Assembly: GCA_018654125.1 (NCBI GenBank)
Contig: JABIME010000247.1
Span: 1 to 12,893 of the forward strand
Direction: 5' to 3'
Source: Candidatus Cloacimonadota bacterium
Lineage (GTDB): Bacteria; Cloacimonadota; Cloacimonadia; Cloacimonadales; TCS61
Length of the DNA stretch: 12,893 nt
In this document: one piece after another, positions 7,385 through 12,893 of the stretch
Layout: each line of letters starts with the position of its first letter
How positions within the stretch are numbered: the first letter of the stretch is position 1
Notes under the pieces: generated by a model
Database searches by the model: none
The model's input: the letters and a program-made list of their open reading frames with translations, nothing else
What the model was told of the DNA's origin: nothing
Position numbers and translations under genes: made by a program

Positions 7385-8478
7385 TTTTTCTCTTGGTCTA
7401 TTGGTCTTTCAGTATCAATTAACCAGGTTTTACCCTCACTCGAAATATAAAATTCTTTACTTTCAAATTTTATTACTGCTTCAAAATAATTTGGAGTTAT
7501 GGATATTGTTGGTAGAAATTCATGTGGAATATCTAGTTGAAGTAGTGAAATGTTATCTGTGAATTTTTCATTTTGCATGAAATATGTTCGCTGTTTATAA
7601 TAAATCTGTCTTAGTATCCATTTTATGTCTTCATCTTTATTGTGTTGGTATTTATCTTTCTTGGTGCCTACAGGTTTTTCACTGAATTGCACAAATCCCC
7701 ACATTTCTGGGTAGTGCATATTAATTATGCCTTGTGGACTCCAAACCCAATTGTGTTCTGGTTTCCTTAGTTTAGAATAATCATTATCTATTATCTTTGT
7801 ATCCCATTGCACACGTGAAAAATTAACTCGCCATTGATCACCCTGAAGAGGTGGACATTGTGTGGCGCACTCTTCCAGAACTTTCCACGGATAAGCTATC
7901 TCAACATTCCAACCAATATCCTCATCAGTCGGATCATTCAATGTCCCATCAATATAAACTGCAGTTTTAACACCTTGAATATCCCATGAATCGAGAACTT
8001 TGCAATTCTGCTCATGATATGGTTGAGATATGAAAAGATCCCAAATTGTATTAAAAGCATTCATTTCAAATTCGTAATAATTGTGTGTATCTCCATCAGG
8101 ATCGATGAATATTTCAAAATCATTATCATAATAAATCACTGAATCTCGCTCTTTTAGTTTTGCCCAAATATGAGGTTCCTGCATTTTGCAAAAGAAGTAA
8201 AAATAATTTTCATCCCACAGCATTTTTACATTTGTTTTTAAGGGTGGAGCTGGTTTTGTAAATCCTTCAATATCAATGAAGTCATCTGTCCATTCAGCTT
8301 TCTGCCAGATTTTTTCATTCATCTTCCCATCTACTTCTATTGGGGAATCTGTCTTATAGCAGATATAGTTTTTAGGTTGGAATTCTATATGTGGTTCAGG
8401 AAGAAAATCTACGTATGGTTCCAATGCAAAAAGTAAAAACGGGAACAAAAACAATATGAAAAGAGTTTTTTTCTTCAT
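7381..8478 (-). CDS. Secreted CBM9-like carbohydrate-binding protein
   Basis: A 365-residue exported protein. The chosen ATG at 8478 begins a clear signal peptide (MKKKTLFILFLFPFLLFA, likely cut after Ala18) and has GGAG (8486-8489) 7 bases upstream. A TTG at 8511 in the same frame would add 11 residues and spoil the signal peptide. Residues about 40-265 match the CBM9-like fold: SPIEVDGKMNEKIWQKAEW (45-63), VKMLWDENYFYFFCKM (84-99), DNDFEIFIDPDGD (118-130), YYEFEMNAFNTIWDL (134-148), GWNVEIAYPW (189-198), and WRVNFSRVQW (216-225) with WVWSPQG (244-250). About 95 C-terminal residues have no recognised fold. Such proteins bind sugars or accompany glycan enzymes; no catalytic domain is seen. 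It lies between GH130 (19-base gap) and the transporter (4-base overlap), so it may present glycan to the binding domain. The ligand is unknown. Confidence 0.85.
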   Translation of the reverse strand: MKKKTLFILFLFPFLLFALEPYVDFLPEPHIEFQPKNYICYKTDSPIEVDGKMNEKIWQKAEWTDDFIDIEGFTKPAPPLKTNVKMLWDENYFYFFCKMQEPHIWAKLKERDSVIYYDNDFEIFIDPDGDTHNYYEFEMNAFNTIWDLFISQPYHEQNCKVLDSWDIQGVKTAVYIDGTLNDPTDEDIGWNVEIAYPWKVLEECATQCPPLQGDQWRVNFSRVQWDTKIIDNDYSKLRKPEHNWVWSPQGIINMHYPEMWGFVQFSEKPVGTKKDKYQHNKDEDIKWILRQIYYKQRTYFMQNEKFTDNISLLQLDIPHEFLPTISITPNYFEAVIKFESKEFYISSEGKTWLIDTERPIDQEKK

Positions 8479-8497
8479 TATTTTACTCCAAAATATT

Positions 8498-9445
8498 TTA
8501 ACACTTCTCAATTAATTTTTCAATTGTGGAAGTTGCTAAACCAATAACTGTATCGGCAGCACCATAATATAATTTCACTTCACTATCCATTTTAGCAAAT
8601 CCATTTTCATCAATATCATCCACAATTAATCCGGTTGGGAAGATCACGTTTGGCACTTGTCCCACAGTTTCATAAAGCTCTCGAGGTTCTAGAATATTGA
8701 ATCTTCCACGCGAGATAACTTTTGACGGATCTTTAAGATCGAGAAGCATAACACCAGCTTGATAGATAGGTTGATAATGCATTGCGATGCCATGATAAAC
8801 ACAAAGCCAACCTTTAGTTGTTTTCACAGGTGGCGGTCCTGCACCAATTAGTTCATCCCAATAATGATTTCTTCCCGAGATTATCTTGTTAACAGGTTGC
8901 CATTCTAATAGATCATCAGATTCAGAGAACCAAATTTCACTACCGGTGAGCGGTCCATCTGTTAGCTGATTAATATTCGGTCTATCCAACCGCAAATATT
9001 TCCCACTTACTTTTTCTGGGAAGAGTACTCCGTTTCGGTTGTCTTCTTTAGATACAATTCCCAAGAATTCAAACTTCTTAAAATCAATTGTTTTGCCAAG
9101 ACCCAAAAAACAACCCGACTCAATATCCATTGCAAACATTATGTAGTATTCGTTTTCAACTTTTGTAATTCTGGGATCATAAATATGATAAATTGTTTCT
9201 TTAACTTTTCCCAATCTTTCCCATTTAATAATTTCATCAGCAATATCAAATTTGATGCCATCTTCACTTTCTGCCATTATGAAAAAAGTTTCCCTTGCTC
9301 TATTTTGAACACGCAACATCAAAAGAATTTTATCGTTAAATTTAATTGCTCCAGGATTGAAAACAGAGGTTGCATCAATGATATCAGGTGGAATATTAGG
9401 AATATTCGTAGGTCGAATTAGCGGATTATTTGTATATCTCCTCAA
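8498..9445 (-). CDS. GH130 beta-mannoside phosphorylase
   Basis: A 315-residue five-bladed beta-propeller enzyme of normal family length. GH130 enzymes split beta-1,4-mannosides with phosphate, giving mannose 1-phosphate. Family landmarks are VFNPGAI (28-34), RVQNRARE (45-52), IYDPRIT with the likely catalytic acid Asp90, LRLDRPNI (151-158), SGRNHYWDELIGAGPPPVK (190-208) followed by YHG (217-219), NILEPRELYE (250-259) and YYGAADTVIGLA (293-304). The basic and His residues match the phosphate pocket of mannosyl-GlcNAc and mannooligosaccharide phosphorylases, so a phosphorylase is favoured over a hydrolase. There is no signal peptide, so it is cytoplasmic. Translation probably starts at TTG 9445, with GAGGAG 5 bases upstream and the family-typical N-terminus RRYTNNPLIRP immediately after. 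It is the first gene of the minus-strand operon. Man-beta-1,4-GlcNAc is an attractive substrate given the GH20 and GH38 neighbours, but this is inferred. Confidence 0.9.
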   Translation of the reverse strand: MRRYTNNPLIRPTNIPNIPPDIIDATSVFNPGAIKFNDKILLMLRVQNRARETFFIMAESEDGIKFDIADEIIKWERLGKVKETIYHIYDPRITKVENEYYIMFAMDIESGCFLGLGKTIDFKKFEFLGIVSKEDNRNGVLFPEKVSGKYLRLDRPNINQLTDGPLTGSEIWFSESDDLLEWQPVNKIISGRNHYWDELIGAGPPPVKTTKGWLCVYHGIAMHYQPIYQAGVMLLDLKDPSKVISRGRFNILEPRELYETVGQVPNVIFPTGLIVDDIDENGFAKMDSEVKLYYGAADTVIGLATSTIEKLIEKC

Positions 9446-9471
9446 AATTGCTCCTCTTCAATTTTTTAAAT

Positions 9472-9502
9472 TTTAAATGAAAATAATTAACATTAAAGTC
9501 AA
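9472..9502 (-). promoter_or_regulatory. Candidate promoter of the GH130-transporter operon
   Basis: On the minus strand, TTGACT (9497-9502) is followed after 19 bases by TTTAAA (9472-9477), leaving a short leader before the GAGGAG site and TTG start of the GH130 gene. The spacer is long and the -10 weak. An alternative further upstream is TTGGTC, a 17-base spacer, then TATTGT. It cannot be decided from sequence alone. Confidence 0.35.
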
Positions 9503-9537
9503 GTGAAAATGAATTTACAATATATTATCATTAATAA

Positions 9538-9566
9538 TTGACCAAATTATTCAAAAGAGGTATCTT
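9538..9566 (+). promoter_or_regulatory. Candidate promoter of the GH20 gene
   Basis: TTGACC (9538-9543), a 17-base spacer and TATCTT (9561-9566) form a reasonable sigma-70-type promoter, predicting a start near 9573. The hairpin at 9582-9613 would then lie in the 5' leader just before the GGAG ribosome site (9623-9626). Confidence 0.5.
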
Positions 9567-9581
9567 TGATTTAAATGTATC

Positions 9582-9613
9582 ATCATCTCTGATACGAGAT
9601 GTATAGAGATGAT
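9582..9613 (+). promoter_or_regulatory. Hairpin or operator in the GH20 leader
   Basis: ATCATCTCT (9582-9590) and AGAGATGAT (9605-9613) are perfect 9-base inverted repeats. Inside them ATAC (9592-9595) pairs with GTAT (9601-9604) around the loop GAGAT, leaving one bulged G (9591). The result is a 13-bp stem about 10 bases upstream of the GGAG site. It could be an RNA element controlling translation or a palindromic operator. No U-run follows, so it is not a terminator. Confidence 0.5.
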
Positions 9614-9633
9614 AATTGTTATGGAGAATAAAT

Positions 9634-11136
9634 ATGAATATAATTCCACAACCAATAAAGATTTTAAAAAAAATTGGTTCTTATAAATTAGATAAAACAA
9701 TAACTGTAAAACATGATGATGATCATAAAGAGATCATCGAAGTTTTTAACAAGAAACTGCAAAAAATTACAGATTTAACAATAGAATTTACAAATAAGAA
9801 AGAAGCTGATCTAAAATTAATAATAGATTCTCAAATTTCAAATTCAGAAGGTTATGAAGTTGTTGTAAATTCAAACGGTATTATAATATCTGCCAGTAAA
9901 AAGGCGGGACTTTTTTACGGATGTATTACTTTGCTTCAAATTATTTCAGAAACAAACTTACCTTTTTGTGAGATCGAGGATGAACCTCGTTTTGAGTGGC
10001 GGGGAATGCATCTTGATGTGAGTCGTCACTTCTTCCCGATAGAATTTATCAAGCGCTATATTGATCTATTAAGCTTACAAAAACTGAATGTTTTTCACTG
10101 GCATCTAACCGATGATAACGGTTGGAGAATCGAAATAAAAAAATATCCTCAACTTACAGAAGTTTGTAGTTGGCGAAAGAATTTGGAGCATATCTCTTGG
10201 AATGAGAGAAATGATTCAGATGAAGATGGAAAAGGGATTTATAGTGGCTTTTATACTCAAGAAGAGATCAAGGATGTTATTAAATATGCTGCAGAAAGAT
10301 TTATAACAGTTGTTCCCGAAATTGAGATGCCGGGGCATACAAGTGAAGTATTTGCGGCTTTTCCACAGTTATCCTGTCGAGAGAAAAAATTGGAAGTTGC
10401 TCCTGGTGGATATTGGCCAAATCTCGATATTTTCTGTGCAGGTAAAGAAGAAACTTTTTCATTCTTAGAAGATATTCTTTCGGAGGTTATTCAACTTTTT
10501 CCATCACCATACATTCATATTGGCGGAGACGAAGCAGATAAAACGAGATGGAAGGAATGTCTGAAATGTCAGAAGAGAATTGTTGATGAAAACTTGAAAG
10601 ATGAAAATGAACTACAAAGTTATTTTATTAAAAGAATCACTAAATTCCTTATGGAAAAAGGGAAGATCCCCATTGGTTGGGATGAGATAATTGAAGGTGG
10701 TTTGGCAAAAGATATTGTTGTAATGTGTTGGCGCGGTGATGGTAAAGATGCTTTAGAGAATGCAATTTCATCTGGTAATAAAGCCATCTTATGCCCAAAT
10801 CCTATTTTATATTTTGATTGGAAACAGAATGAGGATTCACAGGGAGCATTTGGCGTAACTACCTTGAAACAAGTTCACGATTATGAGCCCGAGCATGCAG
10901 GAATTTCCAACAAAGATAAGCATTTAATATTTGGTGTTCAGGCAAATGTTTGGACGGAGTGGATGCCAACAAGTAAAGAAGTGGAATTCATGGCATTTCC
11001 AAGAATGAGTGCTTTGGCAGAAGTAGCTTGGCTGCAGAAAAATAATAAAAATTGGAAAATTTTTCTTTCACGTTTAACAAAATTTAGATCTGTTCTCGAT
11101 AAATACAGTGTTAATTACTACAAAGAAACAAGTTAA
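9634..11136 (+). CDS. GH20 beta-N-acetylhexosaminidase
   Basis: A 500-residue enzyme that removes terminal beta-linked GlcNAc or GalNAc. Residues 1-115 form the small N-terminal domain typical of the family (IIPQPIKI, then AGLFYGCITLLQI at 91-103). The catalytic barrel follows: FEWRGMHLDVSRHFF (120-134), LNVFHWHLTDDNGWRIEIK (151-169), VPEIEMPGH (227-235), and the catalytic pair Asp299-Glu300 in HIGGDEADKTRW (295-306). IGWDEI (347-352), VQANVWTE (435-442) and FPRMSALAEVAW (455-466) complete it. All key residues are present. The ATG at 9634 has GGAG 7 bases upstream and is preferred over an in-frame TTG at 9616. There is no signal peptide, so it is probably cytoplasmic and acts on imported oligosaccharides, unlike many exported GH20 enzymes. 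It diverges from the GH130 operon and probably shares regulation with it. Confidence 0.95.
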   Translation: MNIIPQPIKILKKIGSYKLDKTITVKHDDDHKEIIEVFNKKLQKITDLTIEFTNKKEADLKLIIDSQISNSEGYEVVVNSNGIIISASKKAGLFYGCITLLQIISETNLPFCEIEDEPRFEWRGMHLDVSRHFFPIEFIKRYIDLLSLQKLNVFHWHLTDDNGWRIEIKKYPQLTEVCSWRKNLEHISWNERNDSDEDGKGIYSGFYTQEEIKDVIKYAAERFITVVPEIEMPGHTSEVFAAFPQLSCREKKLEVAPGGYWPNLDIFCAGKEETFSFLEDILSEVIQLFPSPYIHIGGDEADKTRWKECLKCQKRIVDENLKDENELQSYFIKRITKFLMEKGKIPIGWDEIIEGGLAKDIVVMCWRGDGKDALENAISSGNKAILCPNPILYFDWKQNEDSQGAFGVTTLKQVHDYEPEHAGISNKDKHLIFGVQANVWTEWMPTSKEVEFMAFPRMSALAEVAWLQKNNKNWKIFLSRLTKFRSVLDKYSVNYYKETS

Positions 11137-11169
11137 AGTTATTTTTTGAATTTGGTTAATTAATTATAA

Positions 11170-11246
11170 TGGTACCCCCGACCCGATTTGAACAGGTGAC
11201 CTTTTCCTTAGGAGGGAACTGCTCTATCCAGCTGAGCTACGGGGGC
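11170..11246 (-). tRNA. tRNA-Arg, anticodon CCT (reads AGG)
   Basis: A complete 77-base cloverleaf on the minus strand. The acceptor arms are GCCCCCG and CGGGGGT (ending in one G-U pair), followed by discriminator A and an encoded CCA (plus-strand 11170-11172). The D stem is GCTC/GAGC, the anticodon loop CTCCTAA with CCT at 11210-11212, and the T arm ACCTG-TTCAAAT-CGGGT. The anticodon stem GTTCC/GGAAA has a G-A mismatch at its outer pair, which I believe is seen in other tRNA-Arg(CCT). It lies between the convergent end of GH20 and the divergent M20 gene. Confidence 0.97.
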
Positions 11247-11266
11247 ACATCCATTTAACGATAGTT

Positions 11267-11296
11267 ATGAAAATTTTGCACCCGTTTGCATGTCAA
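11267..11296 (-). promoter_or_regulatory. Candidate promoter of the tRNA gene
   Basis: On the minus strand a perfect TTGACA (11291-11296) is followed after 18 bases by TTTCAT (11267-11272, four of six matches). Transcription would start about 14 bases before the mature tRNA 5' end. Confidence 0.4.
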
Positions 11297-11309
11297 GTAA
11301 ATGATTTAA

Positions 11310-11336
11310 TTGACAGATTTTCTGCATACTTACAAT
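11310..11336 (+). promoter_or_regulatory. Candidate promoter of the M20 peptidase gene
   Basis: A perfect TTGACA (11310-11315) and TACAAT (11331-11336, five of six matches) are separated by only 15 bases, shorter than optimal. The predicted leader ends in AAAGGA (11355-11360), a good ribosome site 6 bases before the ATG. It is back to back with the tRNA promoter. Confidence 0.4.
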
Positions 11337-11366
11337 TCCAATATAAAATAAATTAAAGGATTTGTA

Positions 11367-12464
11367 ATGTTTGACCTTGTAAATATTAGAAAAGAATTAC
11401 ACAAAATTCCTGAACTTGGATTTGAAGAAGTTAAAACACAAAAATATATTTTGCAATTACTAGAAAACCTTGATGGATTAAAAACCCATACATTCGATTT
11501 TCCAGGTATTTTAATAGAATATTCTCATGGGAATGGGAAGTATAAAATGTTTAGAGCAGATATGGATGCGCTTCCTATTTCTGAGGATACAAATTGCGGA
11601 TTTGAATCGGAACATAAAGGCAAAATGCATGCTTGTGGACATGACATGCATATGACTATCTTGATCGGATTGATAGAGAAGATTATACACGCAAATCTAA
11701 AAGAAAATCTTCTCTTTTTATTCCAACCAGCCGAAGAGGGAATGGGTGGCGCAACTCGTATTTTATGCACTGGGATATTAGATAAATTTGAAGTTGGTGA
11801 AGCTTATGCTCTGCATGTAAATGGTGGATTGGAAACGGGAGAAATTGCTTCGAAAATAGGAATATTTTTTGCCAATACGCAAGAGATAGAAGTTGTGTTT
11901 AAGGGTAGGAGTGCACATGTTGCTTTTGCAGAAAAAGGAATTAATGCTCTCACTGCCGGAGCAGAATTTTACTTACAGATCGAAGAAGCAATAAAGAAGA
12001 AATTTCCAATTGGTAAACCTGTGATATGTTCTTTTGGAAAAATGAATGCCGGAGTTGTGATGAATGCAGTTCCTGACGAATGCAGACTAGAAGGAACTTT
12101 TCGTGCATTTGCAGATGAAGATCATGAAGCACTAAAAAAATTGATAGAACAAGTTAAAACTAGAATTGCAGAAAAACATAAAATTAAAGCTGAAATAATT
12201 TACAAAGCATATTATAAAGAAGTTGTAAACAATGAAATGTTGTTGGAAAAACTTAAAGAGAAAGTTACTGAATTGGACATTGATTTCATTGAAGCGGAAA
12301 AGGTTTTTACAGGTGAAGATTTTGGTTTCTTCACAGAAAAGTATAAAGGTCTTCTCTTTTGGTTAGGTGTTGGGAATAACAGTGCTGATCTGCATTCACC
12401 ACAGTTTCTTCCTGATGAAAAAGCGATAGATATTGGAGTTGAGCTTTTTTTTGAATTAATATAA
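11367..12464 (+). CDS. M20D amidohydrolase, N-acetyldiaminopimelate deacetylase-like
   Basis: A 365-residue metal-dependent amidohydrolase of usual M20D length. It starts IRKELHKIPELGFEE (7-21) and contains RADMDALP (63-70), the metal motif MHACGHDMHMT with Cys90 and His92, FQPAEEGMGGA (119-129) with Glu123/124, LHVNGG with His150, the dimer-domain segment GRSAHVAFAEKGINAL (180-195), TGEDFGFF (315-322) and His343 in LHSPQFLPDE. These cover the expected metal and catalytic residues. The overall pattern (MHACGHD-HMTI, ANT-E, TGEDFG, FWLGV) is closest, from memory, to Bacillus N-acetyldiaminopimelate deacetylase of the lysine and peptidoglycan-precursor pathway. Other family members cleave N-acyl amino acids or hippurate, so the substrate remains open. 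It is cytoplasmic (no signal peptide). The start is fixed by AAAGGA 6 bases upstream. A link to the glycan genes is not evident. Confidence 0.88.
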   Translation: MFDLVNIRKELHKIPELGFEEVKTQKYILQLLENLDGLKTHTFDFPGILIEYSHGNGKYKMFRADMDALPISEDTNCGFESEHKGKMHACGHDMHMTILIGLIEKIIHANLKENLLFLFQPAEEGMGGATRILCTGILDKFEVGEAYALHVNGGLETGEIASKIGIFFANTQEIEVVFKGRSAHVAFAEKGINALTAGAEFYLQIEEAIKKKFPIGKPVICSFGKMNAGVVMNAVPDECRLEGTFRAFADEDHEALKKLIEQVKTRIAEKHKIKAEIIYKAYYKEVVNNEMLLEKLKEKVTELDIDFIEAEKVFTGEDFGFFTEKYKGLLFWLGVGNNSADLHSPQFLPDEKAIDIGVELFFELI

Positions 12465-12477
12465 ACTAGAAATGAAA

Positions 12478-12530
12478 AGTCCTTCGTCTTGATAGTAGAA
12501 GGTGACTAAGCAAAGCGAAGTCGGATGAGG
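12478..12530. repeat. Dispersed-repeat-like intergenic palindrome (CCTTC...GAAGG)
   Basis: CCTTC (12481-12485) and GAAGG (12498-12502) can pair. Flanking AGT/ACT extends the stem with a two-base bulge, and GCGAAGTCGGATGAGG follows. Read on the other strand, the stretch resembles the CCTCATCCG...CACCTTCTCC-type repeat scattered in many bacterial genomes. This is recognition by eye; copy number in this genome is not known. Confidence 0.4.
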
Positions 12531-12551
12531 TTAAATAATTTATACTAATAG

Positions 12552-12571
12552 ATTCCAGGTTCTGTGGGAAT
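12552..12571. repeat. ATTCCA-N8-GGGAAT palindrome, dRS3-like
   Basis: ATTCCA (12552-12557), eight bases, then GGGAAT (12566-12571), followed by GACAA. This differs by one base from the ATTCCC-N8-GGGAAT core of the neisserial dRS3 repeat and of similar GTCATTCCC-type repeats. It is a 20-base site between the M20 gene and the minus-strand terminator. Relationship to a real repeat family is inferred from the match only. Confidence 0.4.
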
Positions 12572-12581
12572 GACAACATGC

Positions 12582-12606
12582 AAAAAAAACCGCTTAAAAA
12601 GCGGTT
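12582..12606 (-). terminator. Rho-independent terminator of the right-edge minus-strand gene
   Basis: AACCGCTT (12588-12595) and AAGCGGTT (12599-12606) form a perfect 8-bp stem with a three-base loop. On the minus strand the stem runs into eight T residues (plus-strand A run 12582-12589). On the plus strand no T run follows, so it terminates the gene ending at 12671. Confidence 0.85.
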
Positions 12607-12670
12607 AAAGTGTTTATCTAATTATTTATCTTTCAGATGAATCTGCCAATAGTAAATAACTAATTTTTAT

Positions 12671-12893
12671 TTATAAATCATCATCCAGATCAATATCGTC
12701 AAGATCATCATCATCTTCACCTTGCATCCAATCCGGACAAAAGGCTACATTTTCTGTGTGATCCCAACCGTCCACATTCTTAAGCCCGAATCTCTCTAAA
12801 ATTTCCTCTTCCCAAAGCGAATATCTAACCTTATCATCTTCAATATCATATACTAAAACAGGTTTATGATATTTTCGTAAACTGAAGTTTCCA
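12671..12893 (-). CDS. Unrecognised protein with acidic C-terminal tail (partial)
   Basis: The frame enters from the right edge and stays open for 73 residues to a TAA at 12671-12673; the start lies outside the window. Visible sequence includes KYHKPVLVYDIEDDKVRYSLWEEE and ends with 14 Asp or Glu in the last 20 residues (GEDDDDLDDIDLDDDL after a CPDWM motif). A terminator follows about 65 bases downstream, supporting a real gene. The family is not recognised. Acidic tails occur in nucleic-acid mimics, chaperones and metal-binding proteins, but nothing here decides among them. A single Cys near the tail (FCPDW) does not make a metal site by itself. Confidence 0.7.
   Translation of the reverse strand, partial: GNFSLRKYHKPVLVYDIEDDKVRYSLWEEEILERFGLKNVDGWDHTENVAFCPDWMQGEDDDDLDDIDLDDDL

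Noticed and set aside
7077..7562. Plus-strand frame of 161 codons across the CBM9/permease junction.
   Set aside because: It is antisense to two well-supported genes with an ATGA overlap, and no function or start site is visible.
11137..11169. Terminator after the GH20 gene.
   Set aside because: A T run is present but no GC-containing stem precedes it.

Overview
This 12.9-kb window comes from an AT-rich bacterium. Cytoplasmic, sugar-cleaving enzymes sit beside secreted proteins and an unusual carbohydrate ABC transporter. The gene style would fit an uncultured anaerobic diderm lineage such as Candidatus Cloacimonadota. That assignment is an impression from base composition and gene content; no phylogenetic marker is present to prove it.

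Layout. Bases 1-759 (minus) hold the N-terminal third of a GH38 alpha-mannosidase that runs off the left edge. It diverges from an MFS transporter (897-2150, plus). Next comes a minus-strand operon, read right to left from about 9445 to 2177: GH130 mannoside phosphorylase, secreted CBM9-like protein, solute-binding-protein/MalF-type permease fusion, small four-helix-bundle (S23/IVP) gene, and a MalG-type permease with a roughly 480-residue insertion. A divergent promoter region with a strong hairpin (9446-9633) separates this operon from a plus-strand GH20 beta-N-acetylhexosaminidase (9634-11136). A minus-strand tRNA-Arg(CCT) (11170-11246), an M20D amidohydrolase (11367-12464), an intergenic stretch with two dispersed-repeat-like palindromes, a minus-strand terminator, and the acidic C-terminus of an unrecognised protein (12671-12893, minus) complete the window.

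How the genes fit together. GH38 (alpha-mannosidase), GH130 (phosphorolysis of beta-mannosides, including Man-beta-1,4-GlcNAc in known members) and GH20 (terminal beta-GlcNAc removal) are the three activities needed to take apart the Man-GlcNAc core of an N-glycan. None of the three starts with a signal peptide. A plausible model is that oligosaccharide is captured outside the inner membrane by the CBM9-like protein and the tethered binding domain, imported by the MalF/MalG-type permease pair, and degraded in the cytoplasm. No ATPase gene is in the window.

Most unusual points. (1) The MalG-type subunit carries six or seven degenerate repeats of about 65 residues in its first periplasmic loop, resembling a helical motif I associate with GH42-type glycosidases. 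(2) The four-helix-bundle gene sits between the two permease genes inside a cassette bracketed by inverted 7-bp-period arrays that contain an 18-bp inverted repeat matching at 17 positions. (3) The binding protein is fused to the permease.
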